DNA of 64,000 nt from Alkalicoccobacillus plakortidis. GTDB lineage: Bacteria; Bacillota; Bacilli; Bacillales; Bacillaceae_D. A program made the translations under genes and the position numbers. The notes beneath the pieces are model-generated. The model was not told where the DNA came from and did not search any database. It worked only from the letters and a program-made list of their open reading frames with translations. The stretch covers positions 1,178,001 through 1,242,000 of the forward strand of contig NZ_JAMQJY010000001.1 in assembly GCF_023703085.1 (NCBI RefSeq), written 5' to 3'. This document shows positions 34,243-44,006 of the stretch, in pieces; the first letter of the stretch is position 1, and every line of letters starts with the position of its first letter.

Positions 34243-35238
34243 TTATGACTGAACCGGAATGTAGAGAATCTGCCCCGCTTCAATTTGATCAGCCTCTAAA
34301 CGATTGGTTCGAATTAGCTGACTTGTTGTCACATCATAACGATCTGCTATTGTATCTAGGGATTCATCTTCTTGAATGATGCACATTTTTAATCTTGTAA
34401 ATTGCTCATCGCTTTTCGCCATCATGCCTGTTAAATAAAGCGCATTCTCTTCTCTTTCCGCTTTTACCTCTTGAGGCTGATCTTCGTTTTCATCGATCTC
34501 TACTTCTTCTGTTTGTTGTCGTTCGATGTTTGGCTCAGACTGCTGTGGAGCGAGGGTGATCCGTTGCAAGTCTGAGTAGCTAGCTTGCTCTGTCACTTCA
34601 CTAGGAGGTTCCACTTGCACTTCCACTCGTTCAACTGAGTCATCGCTTGCTACTGTGCTAGTTGGAGTCGGTAATTGATAGGCTTCATAAGAAAAAGATG
34701 TATCTACAACCTGTTCGTCTTCCTCTATTCTGTTTGGTTCATCTTGAACATCCTCTGGCTGATCCTCCTGACTGCTAAGCTCGTCTGCCCCAGTCATACC
34801 ACTAATCGAGATATCGGCTGTTAACTGAATGCAGCTTTTGTCAGGCACATCATAGTCAAACGACTCCACTTCTACATAGATATCCTGCAAATTTTGAATA
34901 CGATCTAATGGAATCGTGACATCAATCGGGAAAAAGTGCTTTAAGTCTCCTCTTCCGTTCTCTGAAATACGCACTTCCTCAATGGAGCGAAACGACGCTT
35001 GTTCACGGTACCCATCGTCTTCATTCTGCTCGGAGTCTTGATCTTGGTTTGAATCTGCCAATAGGTATTCTCCTACTAACCTTAATCCACCTACAATGCT
35101 TACTTGATTGCCTTCTTCCTTAATGGCAATCTCCGGAGAAAGAGACATACCGAGAATTTCTTCTATTTCCTGACCTTTGTTCAGCCACACCGATTCTTCT
35201 ACCGTCAGCGTTAATTTTGAGGGATGCTCCTGCGCCAT
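34243..35238 (-). CDS. spoVID: SpoVID, spore coat morphogenetic protein with LysM
   Basis: The protein has 331 residues. The N-terminal domain (KLTLTVEESVWLNKGQEIEE, about 8-100) is the SpoVID signature that recruits coat proteins. The middle is long, acidic and Gln/Glu/Pro-rich, as usual. The C-terminus carries a LysM domain (CIIQEDESLDTIADRYDVTT ... IEAGQILYIPVQS, about 284-331) that can bind peptidoglycan or its precursor. In B. subtilis SpoVID drives coat encasement together with SafA. It is followed directly by the unrecognised gene and ysxE. Confidence 0.92.
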   Translation of the reverse strand: MAQEHPSKLTLTVEESVWLNKGQEIEEILGMSLSPEIAIKEEGNQVSIVGGLRLVGEYLLADSNQDQDSEQNEDDGYREQASFRSIEEVRISENGRGDLKHFFPIDVTIPLDRIQNLQDIYVEVESFDYDVPDKSCIQLTADISISGMTGADELSSQEDQPEDVQDEPNRIEEDEQVVDTSFSYEAYQLPTPTSTVASDDSVERVEVQVEPPSEVTEQASYSDLQRITLAPQQSEPNIERQQTEEVEIDENEDQPQEVKAEREENALYLTGMMAKSDEQFTRLKMCIIQEDESLDTIADRYDVTTSQLIRTNRLEADQIEAGQILYIPVQS

Positions 35239-35626
35239 ACTAACTCCTCCTTATCAAATCAAATCCATTTACACTCGTACCTATACAATCCGTACATGGA
35301 AATCCTATGCGGCAAACAAGGGGATTATGACAAAAAAGAGACTGACAGAAGTATACGGATAATTTATAGAGACGAATGATTCTAAATGAGTGTAGTAGTG
35401 AAAGGGGAATCTGCAGACTCATCGCTCCCGGATGTGAGAGCTACAGAATTTTAATAAATTATTACTGGGTATATAACGTCAAAAATAAATGGAGATTGTT
35501 GGATTGGTGCGTGTCCTAACTTTAGCCTGACTCTCTTTTTTAATGAACAAAAAAACCAACCCATTATGTGAGCTACTCAACATAATGGGTCGGTTTTGGT
35601 GGTACTTAAACACTCTTGTCCTGATC
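35239..35626. other. Gene-free stretch between hemL and spoVID
   Basis: It holds a remnant of the dispersed GC-rich element at 35405-35455 (AATCTGCAGACTCATCGCTCCCGGATG then GAGAGCTACAGAATTTT, internal part deleted) and the hemL terminator at 35550-35599. The spoVID promoter should be here; I see no certain match. Confidence 0.55.
35550..35599 (-). terminator. Terminator of the hem operon (shared CATTATGT hairpin family)
   Basis: AAACCAACCCATTATGT pairs with ACATAATGGGTCGGTTT (one mismatch) around GAGCTACTCA. It has the same core as the hairpins at 4363, 10621 and 43374. Confidence 0.85.
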
Positions 35627-36910
35627 CTATTCTATTCTCGCAAATGCACGTTCTGCTGCTGCAATTGTTGCTTCGATATCTGCGTCAGTGTGTTTTGTTG
35701 ATAAAAACATTCCTTCAAACTGTGAAGGTGGTAATGAAATACCTTCTTCAAGCATGTATCTAAAATATTGAGAAAAGATTGCTAGATCTGAGGTTTGTGC
35801 TTTTTCAAAACAATCTACTTTCTCATTGGTGAAAAACAAGCCAATCATTGAGCCTGCACGATTAATATGATGTGGAATTCCGTGTTTTTCAGCGGCTTTT
35901 GTCAAGCCTTCTTCTAGTCTTTTTGCTTTAGCAGCAAACACTTCATAATCCGCTTCAGACAGCTGAGATAATGTTTCATAACCTGCTGTCATTGCCAATG
36001 GGTTACCAGATAGTGTTCCTGCTTGATAAATCGGTCCACTTGGTGCAATTTGCTCCATGATTTCACGTTTGCCACCAAACGCTCCAACTGGAAGCCCACC
36101 GCCTATTACTTTTCCAAGGCAAGTCAAATCAGGTGTGACACCATATGTTCCTTGTGCACAATGGTAGCCAACTCGAAATCCGGTCATTACTTCATCAAAA
36201 ATGAGTAGTGTGCCATTTTCCTCAGTTAAGCTGCGTAATGTCTCAAGAAAACCATCTTCAGGAGGCACAACACCCATATTCCCTGCAACTGGCTCCACAA
36301 TGACCGCTGCCAGATCATCACCAAACTCCTTAAAAGCATAACGAACACTTTCGATATCATTGTACGGTACTGTTAACGTGTTTTTAGCCACAGCTTCTGG
36401 TACACCAGGACTGTCAGGTAAACCTAAGGTTGCAACACCTGATCCTGCTTTAATCAACAACGAATCTCCATGCCCATGATAACAGCCTGTAAATTTTAGA
36501 ATCTTTGAGCGCCCTGTAAATCCTCTCGCAAGTCTGAGCGCACTCATCGTTGCTTCTGTACCTGAGTTAACCATCCTCACAACTTCTATAGAAGGAACTC
36601 GATCAATCACAAGTTCAGCAAGTTTTGTCTCTAATTCACTTGGTGCCCCAAAACTTGTTCCTTTTTCGGTTGTCTTTTTAATCTGTTCAACCACTTGTGG
36701 ATCCGCATGTCCTAAAATCAGTGGTCCCCAAGACAACACGTAATCAATGTATTCATTACCATCAATATCACGGATCTTTGACCCACTGCCGCTTTCCATA
36801 TACACAGGGTTCATATCCACTGATTTAAAGGCACGAACTGGACTGTTCACACCACCTGGCATTAGTGGTTTTGCTTGTTCAAAAGCAGCTTTTGACTTTG
36901 AGAAATTCAT
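35627..36910 (-). CDS. hemL: Glutamate-1-semialdehyde 2,1-aminomutase
   Basis: The protein has 427 residues, fold-type I PLP enzyme. The PLP lysine is in [18 protein letters not shown] (about 267), and [19 protein letters not shown] and [13 protein letters not shown] are family motifs. It converts glutamate-1-semialdehyde to 5-aminolevulinate, the second C5-pathway step after HemA. Last gene of hemA-hemX-hemC-hemD-hemB-hemL; it overlaps hemB by 4 nt and is followed by a terminator. Confidence 0.97.
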   Translation of the reverse strand: MNFSKSKAAFEQAKPLMPGGVNSPVRAFKSVDMNPVYMESGSGSKIRDIDGNEYIDYVLSWGPLILGHADPQVVEQIKKTTEKGTSFGAPSELETKLAELVIDRVPSIEVVRMVNSGTEATMSALRLARGFTGRSKILKFTGCYHGHGDSLLIKAGSGVATLGLPDSPGVPEAVAKNTLTVPYNDIESVRYAFKEFGDDLAAVIVEPVAGNMGVVPPEDGFLETLRSLTEENGTLLIFDEVMTGFRVGYHCAQGTYGVTPDLTCLGKVIGGGLPVGAFGGKREIMEQIAPSGPIYQAGTLSGNPLAMTAGYETLSQLSEADYEVFAAKAKRLEEGLTKAAEKHGIPHHINRAGSMIGLFFTNEKVDCFEKAQTSDLAIFSQYFRYMLEEGISLPPSQFEGMFLSTKHTDADIEATIAAAERAFARIE

Positions 36911-37895
36911 GATTCATTCGCTCCTTTCATCCACCTTACTGCGTCCTTCGCATGGTAGGTTAAGATCAAATCTGCCCCCGCACGTTTCATGCTAAGTAAT
37001 TTCTCTAGTACAACTTCGCGCTCGTTAATCCAACCATTTTGAGCGGCAGCCTTCACCATCGCATATTCACCGCTGACATTATAAGCTACTAGCGGTACAC
37101 CTGAAAAATTCTTTACTTCACGAATAATGTCAAGGTAGGACAATGCTGTTTTACAATTAAGAAATCAGCGCCTTCATTTAGATCGGATTCAGCTTCACGT
37201 AATGCTTCTTCGCGATTTGCAGGATCCATTTGATACGTTTTCCGATCACCAAAGGAAGGAGCTCCATGTGCTGCATCTCGGAATGGACCATAAAAAGCTG
37301 ATGCATATTTAACCGAATAGGCCATAACTGGTACATGTTCAAATCCAGCCTCATCTAAACCATGTCGAATAGCTGTTACAAAACCATCCATCATATTAGA
37401 TGGTGCAATAATATCCGCCCCTGCTTTTGCCTGAGAAACAGCCGTTTGCGTTAAGATTTGCAGGGATGGGTCATTATCAATTTCATTATCTTTAATCACA
37501 CCACAATGCCCATGATCGGTAAACTGACATAAACATGTATCAGCAATGACTGTCAGTTCAGGGTAGGCTTCTTTTATAAGCCGTGTTGCTTCTTGCACGA
37601 TTCCATGATCGTGAAATGCAGATGAACCCTCAGCGTCCTTTTCTCCTGGTAGACCAAAAAGAATAATAGAAGGGATGCCTAAATCGACAACTTCTTTTAC
37701 TTCCTCTAGTACTTCATGTAATGGCCATTGAAAAACACCTGGCATCGAAGCGACCTCTGTTTTTTCACTACCTGTTTCTTTAACAAAAATCGGATAAATA
37801 AAATCATCCTGATCTAATTTCGTTTCTCTTACCATTCTGCGTATAGACGCTGATTGTCTTAATCTACGGTGCCGATCAAAATCCAATTTTGTCAT
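36907..37895 (-). CDS. hemB: Porphobilinogen synthase (one apparent frameshift)
   Basis: Two frames together make a normal HemB of about 329 residues. The first ends GADFLIVK and then goes wrong; inserting one C at 37147-37149 (AAACAGC to AAACCAGC) restores [16 protein letters not shown]. Catalytic lysines are in [16 protein letters not shown] (about 195) and in the restored IVKPALSYLD. The metal site cysteines are [13 protein letters not shown] (about 120-132). HemB condenses two 5-aminolevulinates to porphobilinogen. It overlaps hemD by 4 nt and hemL by 4 nt. Confidence 0.92.
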
Positions 37896-38695
37896 GAATG
37901 TTCACTCCTTTTTAAACGAACAAGCTCTTCTACCATTGCTTCAGTAGTAAAAATCTCTGGAACTGCAGCGACACACAGTCCGTTTTTTCTAGCTTCTTCT
38001 GCTGTTATGTTACCAATACAAACAATTTTTGCATCAGGGAATAAGTGACTTACATCATTCGTTAGTTGCTGTGCGATTTCTACATAATGACGAACAGTAG
38101 ACGAACTTGTAAATGTAAGAAAACTTAGCTTGGTTTGCTGCCTGACGAGATGTGTAATCGTATCCTTTGCAACACTTGGAAAAAAAGTTTCATATACAGG
38201 TAAATCGTTCACCTTACGTTCGGCTTGAACAAGCCGTTTTGCCAGAAGCGGTCGAGCAAGATTTCCTCGAGGAATTAAAATCGTATCTCCTTTGTTTGTT
38301 TGCTCTAATATGGCTTCTGCCAATGATTCTGCTTCATATTTTTTCGGTAACAGATGAATGTCTAATCCGAACTTATTTAATTCACTAGCAGTTTGCGAAC
38401 CAACTGCGGCAATCTTTGCAGAGTCACGAAGTTTTATACGATCCTCTTCAGACAGATGCTCTAAAAAAAATCTTACACCGTTTACACTCGTAAAAATCAG
38501 CCACTTAAATGAACTAAGTTTAGCTAATACTTCCTTTAGTTCCTTTTGTTCTGCCATTCTCCGCACGTTAATCAAAGGGACTTGTAGAGCTTGTCCTCCC
38601 ACCTGCTCAATTTGCTTAACAAAGCGAGCAGACTGAAGTGGTGCTCGTGTGACAAGAACCTTAGCCCCATGTAGGGGACTAGGAGTCAAGTTCAC
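37892..38695 (-). CDS. hemD: Uroporphyrinogen-III synthase
   Basis: The 267-residue protein starts [18 protein letters not shown] and has [15 protein letters not shown] and [14 protein letters not shown], the two related sub-domains of HemD. HemD cyclises hydroxymethylbilane with inversion of ring D. Sequence conservation in the family is low; the assignment is secured by its place between hemC and hemB. It overlaps hemC by 17 nt. Confidence 0.93.
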   Translation of the reverse strand: MNLTPSPLHGAKVLVTRAPLQSARFVKQIEQVGGQALQVPLINVRRMAEQKELKEVLAKLSSFKWLIFTSVNGVRFFLEHLSEEDRIKLRDSAKIAAVGSQTASELNKFGLDIHLLPKKYEAESLAEAILEQTNKGDTILIPRGNLARPLLAKRLVQAERKVNDLPVYETFFPSVAKDTITHLVRQQTKLSFLTFTSSSTVRHYVEIAQQLTNDVSHLFPDAKIVCIGNITAEEARKNGLCVAAVPEIFTTEAMVEELVRLKRSEHS

Positions 38696-39608
38696 TTTTT
38701 ACCTTTTCTAAGATTTCTTCTGCCCCTTGTTCTAACAAGGCAGCGGCAACAGATTCTCCAAGCTCAATCGGAGAGCTACCTGTTTGTGTATCGTGTATTA
38801 ACACTTTGCCATCTGGTGAACCAACTAAACCAGTAAGCGTGATCTGATTGTCTTTGATGATGGCATAACCGGCAATAGGTACCTGGCAGCCTCCCTCAAG
38901 GGTGTGTAAAAAACTACGCTCTGCTTTAACCGTTTGAGAGGTAATAGGGTCATTAATTTTTGCAAGTAAGCCCATTAGTTCTTGGTCGTCACTGCGACAT
39001 TCTAAGCCAAGTGCACCTTGTCCTACAGCAGGAACACATACTTCAGGCTCTAGAAATTCTGTCACAAAATCGTCTGGATATCCTAATCGCTTTAATCCTG
39101 CTGCTGCAAGAACAATAGCACTGTAGGATTCTTCTTTTAACTTTCTAAGTCTTGTTTCTACATTTCCACGAATCCATTTCACTTCAAGATCAGGACGTTT
39201 AGCCAAAATCTGCGCAGAACGTCTCAAACTACTTGTTCCCACAATGGCTCCAGCAGGTAAGTCAGCTAGTGAAACATGGTCTTCTGAAATGAGTACATCT
39301 CTAGGGTCTTCACGTTCTGTAATGGCAGCCAGAGAAAACCCTTCTGGCATAACAGATGGGACATCCTTCATACTATGAACAGCCAAATCAATTTCACCAT
39401 TCTCAAGCGCTTGTTCAATTTCTTTAACAAACAAACCTTTCCCACCAACCTTTGATAAGGTTACATCAAGAATTCGATCACCCTTTGTGACAATCTCTTT
39501 TACTTGAAAATCATAGGGCATCCCTAACTGTTTCAGTTGCTCTATCACCCATCTTGTTTGAGTTAATGCCAGATTGCTTCTTCGTGTTCCCAGTATAATT
39601 GTTCGCAT
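38679..39608 (-). CDS. hemC: Hydroxymethylbilane synthase
   Basis: The 309-residue protein has the family pieces [53 protein letters not shown] and the dipyrromethane-cofactor cysteine in [16 protein letters not shown] (about 240). It polymerises four porphobilinogens. The start at 39608 has GGAGG 5 nt upstream; a longer frame to 39620 lacks a ribosome site. Confidence 0.96.
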   Translation of the reverse strand: MRTIILGTRRSNLALTQTRWVIEQLKQLGMPYDFQVKEIVTKGDRILDVTLSKVGGKGLFVKEIEQALENGEIDLAVHSMKDVPSVMPEGFSLAAITEREDPRDVLISEDHVSLADLPAGAIVGTSSLRRSAQILAKRPDLEVKWIRGNVETRLRKLKEESYSAIVLAAAGLKRLGYPDDFVTEFLEPEVCVPAVGQGALGLECRSDDQELMGLLAKINDPITSQTVKAERSFLHTLEGGCQVPIAGYAIIKDNQITLTGLVGSPDGKVLIHDTQTGSSPIELGESVAAALLEQGAEEILEKVKSELDS

Positions 39609-39639
39609 AACTGCCTCCATTCATCCATTTCAAGCGTTG

Positions 39640-40456
39640 TTACGTCCATATGTGAAAGCTAGAATATTGCCCTGATAGAAAATAGTTTATTAATAGTACT
39701 AAAAAAGCGCCAACATTTAGAAGTATTGTCTGGTATCCTCTTTTGTAGTTTACCACACGCTGGTAAAGATACGCTCCATATACGATTAGTGTCAAAATGG
39801 AGGTGATGATCTTCACATCAAACCACGGCAACGTATCATTTTCAACAGACGCCCATACAAAGCCGAATATGACCCCAATAAGCATCAGAGGAAACCCAAC
39901 AGACACCGTTAAAAACGAAAATCGTTCTAAAAATGGAAACGAGCCAAATCGTTCGAGCCTTTTGCTCCATTTTTTCTTTTTTAACATCTGATGTTGAAGA
40001 ACATATAACACTGAAAACGAGAAGCTTAATGTAAAAGCCGTGTACGATATCAAAATAAAGCTAATATGTAACACAAGCAACTCTGACTGAAGCATACTTG
40101 CTAAATAAGCTGGAACCTCTGTATGAGGCTTAAACAAACTAATCGTCATCATACTAAAACCAACAACATTCATAACGAGAATCAAAAAATCAACTTTGAA
40201 TTTCAAGTTAATAACAAGTGAAATCGTCACAAGACTCCACGCATAAAAAAAGAGCCCTTCAAATGGGGTGACAATCGGAAATCTCCCCATTTCCAGTGCT
40301 CTCAGAACAAAATAAACTGTCTGTAAGCTCCAGACAATAGAAAGCAACCAGAAAGCAACCACGTTGGCTTTCCGGTTGTTAAATAGAAAATCAATAAAGT
40401 ATCCGAGGACACTAAAGCTGTATAAAATAACAGTAATAGGATAAATCCAAGCTCAT
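39640..40456 (-). CDS. hemX: HemX, membrane protein of the hem operon (one apparent frameshift)
   Basis: The main frame encodes about 240 residues with seven or eight membrane spans in the CcsA/HemX fold (FWLLSIVWSLQTVYFVLRALEMGRFP shortened in view). Its natural N-terminus is upstream: the ATG at 40456 (AGGAG 8 nt before) gives MSWIYPITVILYSFSVLGYF in frame with the rest if one T at 40447-40451 (CTTGG for CTGG) is removed. The complete protein is then about 271 residues, as in B. subtilis (276). HemX negatively affects the level of HemA in B. subtilis. It lies between hemA and hemC. Confidence 0.88.
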
Positions 40457-40471
40457 AGTAGGAACTCCTTA

Positions 40472-41854
40472 TTAGGAGCGAACAACCGCCTTTTCTTCAG
40501 TAGAAACCGCAGCATAATCCAACTGCTTGCTTTGTTCCCATTGATCCTCTGCCGCCCGCATACAGGCTTGTTTTTCTTGCTCGGCTAACTCCATCTCAAG
40601 AGCAAACATCTTAGTAACCAGATCTAGTGAATCCTCTGAGTCACCTTCACAAGCAAGCTCTTTAATACGGGTTATTGGATCACGTAGCAATTGATTCACA
40701 ATACTTTTTGTATGCTTGCGTAAGACTTTGCGGTCACGCTCAGATAGATGTGGCAGTTTCCGTTCAATACTTTCCATCGTATCAGCTTGTACAGCCAAAG
40801 CTTTAGAACGCAAGGCTGTAATCACTGGTACAACCCCTAATGTATTTAACCATTGATTAAATTGTACTAACTCTGCTTCTATTAAAAGTTCGATCTTTTC
40901 AGCCTCTTTTTGTCTCTCGGCCAAGTTCGACTCCACAATATTTTGCAGATCATCAATATCATATAGATACACATCATCAAAATCTGCAATCGCAGGATCA
41001 ATATCACGTGGGACCGCAATATCAACAATAAACAACGGACGACCTTTTCTCTTTTTTAATGCAAAAGAAACATCTTTTTTTGTCACAACAAAGTCACGCG
41101 AACCAGTTGAACTAATAAAAACATCTGCTTCTACAAGTGCGTCACCAAGCTCTTGAAATGGTCTAGCAATTCCAGAAAAACGGCTCGCTAATTCTTTTGC
41201 TTTTTCTTCGGTACGATTAATAACCGTAATCTCAGAAGCGCCATTGGAATGTAGATGCTTAGCAGTCAGCTCACTCATTTTACCCGCACCAAGAACTAAG
41301 ACATTCTTTTTATCAAAGCTACCAAAAATTCGTTTTCCTAACTCCACACCCGCATAGCTAACAGAAACAGCTTGATGTGATATATCCGTTAGTGAATGTG
41401 CCTTTTTGGCAAATGTGACGGCTTGCTTAAAGAGTTCATTAAAAATAGTACCGGTCACTTGTTCAGTTTGAGCAAGTAAAAACTGATTTTTAATTTGACC
41501 CAAAATCTGAGTTTCCCCAAGAATCATTGAATCCAGTCCTGCAGTCACACGCATAAGGTGTTCTACAGCAACATCGTTTTCTTTTATATGGAGATACGGT
41601 GTGATCTCCTCTTTTGAAATATCAAACCAATCCGACAGAAATGTTTTCGTAAAATGCCGACCAGTATGAAGCTGATCTGCTACGACGTACACTTCTGTCC
41701 GATTACAGGTAGATATGATTACACATTCTAGTATGCTTTTTGACACACGTAATTGTTTTAAAGCAGCGGGGAGCTCCGTATCCTGAAAGGCAACTTTTTC
41801 TCTCATCTCAACCGGGGCTGTTTTATAGTTTAATCCCACTTGTATTATGTGCAT
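40472..41854 (-). CDS. hemA: Glutamyl-tRNA reductase
   Basis: The protein has 460 residues. The catalytic cysteine is in [13 protein letters not shown] (about 50), with [24 protein letters not shown] and the NADPH site [16 protein letters not shown] (about 186-201). A C-terminal helical dimerisation domain follows. It reduces glutamyl-tRNA-Glu to glutamate-1-semialdehyde and is the first gene of the hem operon. The ATG at 41854 has GGGGTGA upstream; the frame to 41887 is unsupported. I searched upstream for a PerR-type box (known for B. subtilis hemA) and found no convincing one. Confidence 0.96.
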   Translation of the reverse strand: MHIIQVGLNYKTAPVEMREKVAFQDTELPAALKQLRVSKSILECVIISTCNRTEVYVVADQLHTGRHFTKTFLSDWFDISKEEITPYLHIKENDVAVEHLMRVTAGLDSMILGETQILGQIKNQFLLAQTEQVTGTIFNELFKQAVTFAKKAHSLTDISHQAVSVSYAGVELGKRIFGSFDKKNVLVLGAGKMSELTAKHLHSNGASEITVINRTEEKAKELASRFSGIARPFQELGDALVEADVFISSTGSRDFVVTKKDVSFALKKRKGRPLFIVDIAVPRDIDPAIADFDDVYLYDIDDLQNIVESNLAERQKEAEKIELLIEAELVQFNQWLNTLGVVPVITALRSKALAVQADTMESIERKLPHLSERDRKVLRKHTKSIVNQLLRDPITRIKELACEGDSEDSLDLVTKMFALEMELAEQEKQACMRAAEDQWEQSKQLDYAAVSTEEKAVVRS

Positions 41855-42100
41855 GTGTCGCTCACCCCAAAAAATATTACGGTCCAAACTCTTATCTATT
41901 AACGTTGTACTCGGTTACATCCTTTATAAGTATAACATGTACTATGGCATTCTCATCGTAATTTTATGTGAACTTTTTAGTTCATTATGCTACCATAAAT
42001 TCAAGTCTAACAAACTGACCTTGTTAATGGTATGCCTTTTGCGTAATCAGTGCAAATGATCTGCTTAAAAGTCATTAATGAATCAACGGAGGAATGTCAC

Positions 42101-42583
42101 CTGCGAAAAGTAAAATCAATAAACATTATGCCCGCTATTATTTTAATTGGACTTGGAGCCTATTATCTACTTCAGATGTTTCCACTTCCCTATGCCGATC
42201 AGCTCCTGACTTGGCCGACCATTCTATTTATCATTGGAATATCGCTACTGTTTCAGAGTAAATATGATGGATTTCTGTCGTTTCCCGCTGCCTTACTTGT
42301 CGGTTTAGCTATTCATTTTCATGGATTAAATTGGCTCTCTTTCTGGCCGAGTCATATCGGTATGTATCCTCTAATTATAAGTATGTCCTTTTTATTCCTT
42401 TATACTCGAACAAAACACCAAGGACTTATCCCTGGCATTGCGTTATTTTTACTCGCTTTGTATATGCTGTCGCCATGGAAGCCTTACCTGCAAAATCCTG
42501 CCTTCCTTCCATTTGGTGATTATTTTTGGCCGATTGTTTTGATTATCATTGGCGTTGTGCTTTTATATCAGAAGAAGAGGTAG
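42101..42583 (+). CDS. LiaI/LiaF-like small membrane protein
   Basis: About 160 residues with five or six membrane helices (NIMPAIILIGLGAYYLLQMF; TWPTILFIIGISLLFQS; LIPGIALFLLALYMLS; YFWPIVLIIIGVVLLYQ). Paired repeats of a WP.ILIIIG type motif suggest the LiaI/LiaF N-terminal TM family involved in envelope-stress sensing. The start is unclear. GGAGG precedes a CTG at 42101 by 8 nt, the first in-frame ATG is at 42128, and an ATG frame at 42094 is too close to the ribosome site. It is divergent from hemA. Confidence 0.7.
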   Translation: MRKVKSINIMPAIILIGLGAYYLLQMFPLPYADQLLTWPTILFIIGISLLFQSKYDGFLSFPAALLVGLAIHFHGLNWLSFWPSHIGMYPLIISMSFLFLYTRTKHQGLIPGIALFLLALYMLSPWKPYLQNPAFLPFGDYFWPIVLIIIGVVLLYQKKR

Positions 42584-42627
42584 TGAATCCATTCGTCGTT
42601 TGGGTTTTACGATTAAGAGAGGAACGG

Positions 42628-42782
42628 GATTCTGTAGTCACACCGCTACCGGGATGGCGGGCAAGTCTCGCTGGGCGGGCGCCAGCCTAATCTGGCTAGC
42701 GCCATCTTATTTCAACCTTGCCCTTTAGTCCCGCTGGAGTCGGCCTCCCCATCCCGTCCGCTTTGAGAGAGCGTCTGATTTT
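42628..42782. repeat. Dispersed GC-rich hairpin element, copy B (CCGGGATGG family)
   Basis: The most complete copy, with GGGATGG (42651-42657), inverse CCATCCC (42749-42755), and an extra inner arm GCGGGCGCCAGCC...GGCTAGCGCC. Ends TCCGCTTTGAGAGAGCGTCT. It lies alone in the gap 42584-42952; the remainder of that gap shows nothing I can name. Confidence 0.85.
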
Positions 42783-42952
42783 TATTAGCTATTATACTTG
42801 ATTAAGTTTTGTTTCTTAGTAAAACATCGAGATCGAGACAAGGCAAGTCGCGAAAGTTTTAAGAATAAAGGACAAGAAGGGTACATTTGAAGCGAGATTA
42901 AAAATCGAACAAAAAGAAAGACCTAACAGAAATTTTTCAAAGGATGATTAAA

Positions 42953-43288
42953 ATGAAAAGAACTACGGTTTTTATTAGTTTATTCAGTTCTATAGTAATA
43001 ATAATAGGTGGAGTCCTTATCTTTAGATTCTTTACAGGAAGTCAAGCTATGCTAGATAAAACAGGTGATGCTACTTATGTGCACCTAATTGAGGATCGTC
43101 AATATCAACCTGGTGAAATTAAAAATATACGAACCGTTTATAGTTGGAAAGATACTCGTGAAAATGCTTATAATGCGTATGTTGAGTTTGCTGATGAACC
43201 TGGAAGAGAATACGAGTATATATATAATGACAATCAGGGAATAAGACAAACAGGAAGCTTAGATGGAGAAGGAAATCACGTAGAATAA
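42953..43288 (+). CDS. YxeA-family (DUF1093-like) exported small protein
   Basis: The protein has about 111 residues. An N-terminal signal anchor (TTVFISLFSSIVIIIGGVLIFRFF) is followed by a small domain (GDATYVHLIEDRQYQPGEIKNI ... YNAYVEFADEPGREYEYIYN) resembling YxeA. The usual C-terminal strand LK.GAYLKL is shortened. The ATG at 42953 has AAAGG 8 nt upstream. Function of the family is unknown; export to the cell surface is likely. Confidence 0.6.
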   Translation: MKRTTVFISLFSSIVIIIGGVLIFRFFTGSQAMLDKTGDATYVHLIEDRQYQPGEIKNIRTVYSWKDTRENAYNAYVEFADEPGREYEYIYNDNQGIRQTGSLDGEGNHVE

Positions 43289-43373
43289 GTAATAGTAAAA
43301 CTTTAATCACACAATCAATTAGGACTACGCTGATTGGAAGCAAATCAATCTCCCTTAAAAATCAACACACAAA

Positions 43374-43429
43374 AAAAACAGAACCATTATGTGAGTTAAT
43401 CAACATAGTGGTTCTGTTTTTTTCTTAAA
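43374..43429 (-). terminator. Terminator of engB (shared CATTATGT hairpin family)
   Basis: AAAACAGAACCATTATGT pairs with ACATAGTGGTTCTGTTTT around GAGTTAATCA. It sits at the end of lonA-engB and also after the convergent YxeA-like gene. Confidence 0.88.
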
Positions 43430-44006
43430 TCACTTTTTGAATCGTACGCCATGCTGTTTCTCTGCCGTAACCTGTTTCTGATGAAAAGAGAATGAGTTGG
43501 TCTTCTTCTCGTTTACCAAGCTCGTCTTTAATAATGTTGAGATGCTTTTGCCATTTTGATTTGGGGATTTTATCACATTTGGTTGCGATTAAGATGACCG
43601 GGATCTCAAAATGGATTAACCAGTCATACATGAGCTTGTCCTCTTTTGAAGGTTTATGTCGCGAGTCAATTAACAAGACAACACCTTTAAGCTGCTCACG
43701 TTCCATAAAAAACTGCTCGATCATTTTTCCCCACTGATCACGCACAGATCTAGCAACCTTAGCAAATCCGTATCCAGGTACATCAACAAAATGAATCTTT
43801 TCATTAATTTCATAGAAATTAAGAGTTTGAGTTTTGCCTGGTTGACCTGAGGTCCTAGCCAAGCTTTTACGGTTTATCATTTTATTAATAAAAGAAGACT
43901 TCCCAACATTAGACCTCCCTGCCAAGGCAATCTCCGGCAGAAAGGTATTTGGATACTGTTCAGGTTTGACGGCGATGTGCGCAAGATCAACCTTTGTTAT
44001 TTTCAT
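43425..44006 (-). CDS. engB: EngB/YsxC, ribosome biogenesis GTPase
   Basis: The protein has 193 residues. The G motifs are complete: G1 [15 protein letters not shown] (about 28-42), G2 [11 protein letters not shown]3 [10 protein letters not shown]4 [11 protein letters not shown] and G5 LFSSETGYG. EngB acts late in 50S subunit assembly and is essential in B. subtilis. Its start directly follows the lon stop, as in other Bacillus species. Confidence 0.96.
   Translation of the reverse strand: MKITKVDLAHIAVKPEQYPNTFLPEIALAGRSNVGKSSFINKMINRKSLARTSGQPGKTQTLNFYEINEKIHFVDVPGYGFAKVARSVRDQWGKMIEQFFMEREQLKGVVLLIDSRHKPSKEDKLMYDWLIHFEIPVILIATKCDKIPKSKWQKHLNIIKDELGKREEDQLILFSSETGYGRETAWRTIQKVI

Noticed and set aside
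41888..42060. PerR box upstream of hemA
   Set aside because: Only loose TTATA-type matches are present; no TTATAATNATTATAA-like palindrome could be found.
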